6,753 bases of DNA from Caldilineaceae bacterium (lineage in GTDB: Bacteria > Chloroflexota > Anaerolineae > Caldilineales > Caldilineaceae). Below the pieces are notes generated by a model, which was not told the origin of the DNA, ran no database searches, and was given only the letters and a program-made list of their open reading frames with translations. How positions within the stretch are numbered: the stretch's first letter is position 1; the number at the start of each line of letters is the position of its first letter. The translations under genes and the position numbers were made by a program. This document shows positions 6,467 through 6,753 of this stretch, one piece after another. The stretch is taken from contig JAPPKT010000245.1 of NCBI GenBank assembly GCA_028819675.1, positions 1 to 6,753 on the forward strand. The letters run 5' to 3'.

Positions 6467-6724
6467 GTGAGCATCCCAGTATTGGGGTGGGAACAGTCTG
6501 GCGGGGAATCGGTGCCAGCGGTGGCTGAGGTTGTTTGCCGTCTTTGGGCGAGCCGCAGTGCAGGCGCCAGGCCTGGCCGTACGGTGGCGTCCGTCGGTTG
6601 GGGAGGGTGCGAGGGCAGGCACAGGGCCGGCACCTGCGGGGACCCGATGGGACTGGCGGGACGTGGTCTGGCTGGACACTTTCCATTTGGCACCTGTTAC
6701 CAATATCGACACCCGGTTCGATGA
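6467..6724 (+). CDS. Doubtful small ORF with a strong ribosome binding site
   Basis: I do not recognise this 85-codon ORF. It starts with GTG, and GGAGG (6456-6460) lies 6 nt upstream, the best Shine-Dalgarno in the window. It begins 18 nt after the GNAT stop, so it would fit a third gene of the MFS-GNAT operon. Its stop overlaps an ATG (ATGA at 6721-6724), as at the hemD-methyltransferase junction. Against it, the product is rich in Gly, Arg and Ala, has no clear hydrophobic core or motif, and the last third (AGRGLAGHFPFGTCYQYRHP) looks less natural than the same DNA read in frame 6642-6735. It could be a real small protein, the start of a frameshifted gene, or chance in GC-rich DNA. Confidence 0.25.
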   Translation: MSIPVLGWEQSGGESVPAVAEVVCRLWASRSAGARPGRTVASVGWGGCEGRHRAGTCGDPMGLAGRGLAGHFPFGTCYQYRHPVR

Positions 6725-6753
6725 GGCGTGTTGTAGGAGAGGGGGCGTTGGGG
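6721..6753 (+). CDS. Possible start of a gene cut by the window edge
   Basis: An ATG at 6721 opens a frame that reads MRRVVGEGALG and is still open at the end. It overlaps the preceding ORF's stop by 4 nt and has no Shine-Dalgarno of its own. Only 11 codons are visible, so no function can be given. Confidence 0.15.
   Translation, partial: MRRVVGEGALG

Larger units (their letters stand above)
6449..6753. other. Unassigned region after the GNAT gene
   Basis: No gene can be assigned with confidence. The region holds a GTG ORF with a good ribosome binding site (6467-6724), an ATG ORF at 6721 that leaves the window, and a frame open from 6471 to the end that also looks protein-like near 6642-6735. 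It also has a perfect 12-bp palindrome, GCCAGGCCTGGC (6566-6577), and CCCAGTATTGGG (6475-6486), one mismatch from the palindrome upstream of hemC. I found no terminator and no known RNA family. I checked for RNase P RNA landmarks and did not see them. Confidence 0.4.

Noticed and set aside
6320..6712. Reverse-strand ORFs of about 103-130 aa at the right end
   Set aside because: Pro/Arg/Ser/Ala-rich translations typical of antisense frames in GC-rich DNA. One overlaps the GNAT gene, and none shows a domain.
6449..6753. Structured RNA such as RNase P RNA in the GC-rich right end
   Set aside because: The conserved P4 and GAGGAAAGTC-type landmarks are absent, and only scattered short stems are seen.

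Overview
This window is from a GC-rich bacterium. Chloroflexota is the phylum I would guess first, on three grounds: the hemC-hemD-hemB layout with a zinc-type HemB, the character of the MFS protein, and a heptamer CAGTRGY repeat. This is an inference from general resemblance, not a search result. All convincing genes lie on the + strand.

Region 1 (1-362) is non-coding leader. It has two GC hairpins at the left edge, a short tandem heptamer repeat (58-88), a perfect 12-bp palindrome (168-179), a good sigma70-type promoter (203-231) and a foldable 5' leader just before hemC.

Region 2 (363-4137) is a tetrapyrrole operon: hemC (hydroxymethylbilane synthase), hemD (uroporphyrinogen-III synthase), a class I SAM methyltransferase overlapping hemD by 4 nt (ATGA), and hemB (5-aminolevulinate dehydratase). 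HemB, HemC and HemD act in that order and take 5-aminolevulinate to uroporphyrinogen III, the branch point for heme, siroheme and cobalamin. hemA, hemL and hemE are not in the window. The methyltransferase is not of the SUMT/CobA type and its substrate is unknown.

Region 3 (about 4225-4559) is a stable-RNA unit. A strong promoter is followed by tRNA-Ser(GGA) and, 2 nt after its discriminator base, by the helix of a small bacterial SRP RNA. The two ends of the SRP RNA pair over about 25 bp directly before a T7 tract, so the closing helix appears to double as the intrinsic terminator.

Region 4 (4675-6448) is a two-gene unit: a 12-TM MFS transporter with a TTG start, and a GNAT-family acetyltransferase 22 nt downstream with a good Shine-Dalgarno sequence.

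Region 5 (6449-6753) is unresolved. A GTG ORF with a strong ribosome binding site (6467-6724) ends in an ATGA overlap with an ORF that runs off the window, but its composition is not convincingly protein-like and another frame also reads plausibly. I see no mobile element, CRISPR array or defence system, and no clear evidence of a new multi-gene system. The most unusual items are the tRNA-SRP RNA arrangement and the methyltransferase inside the hem operon.
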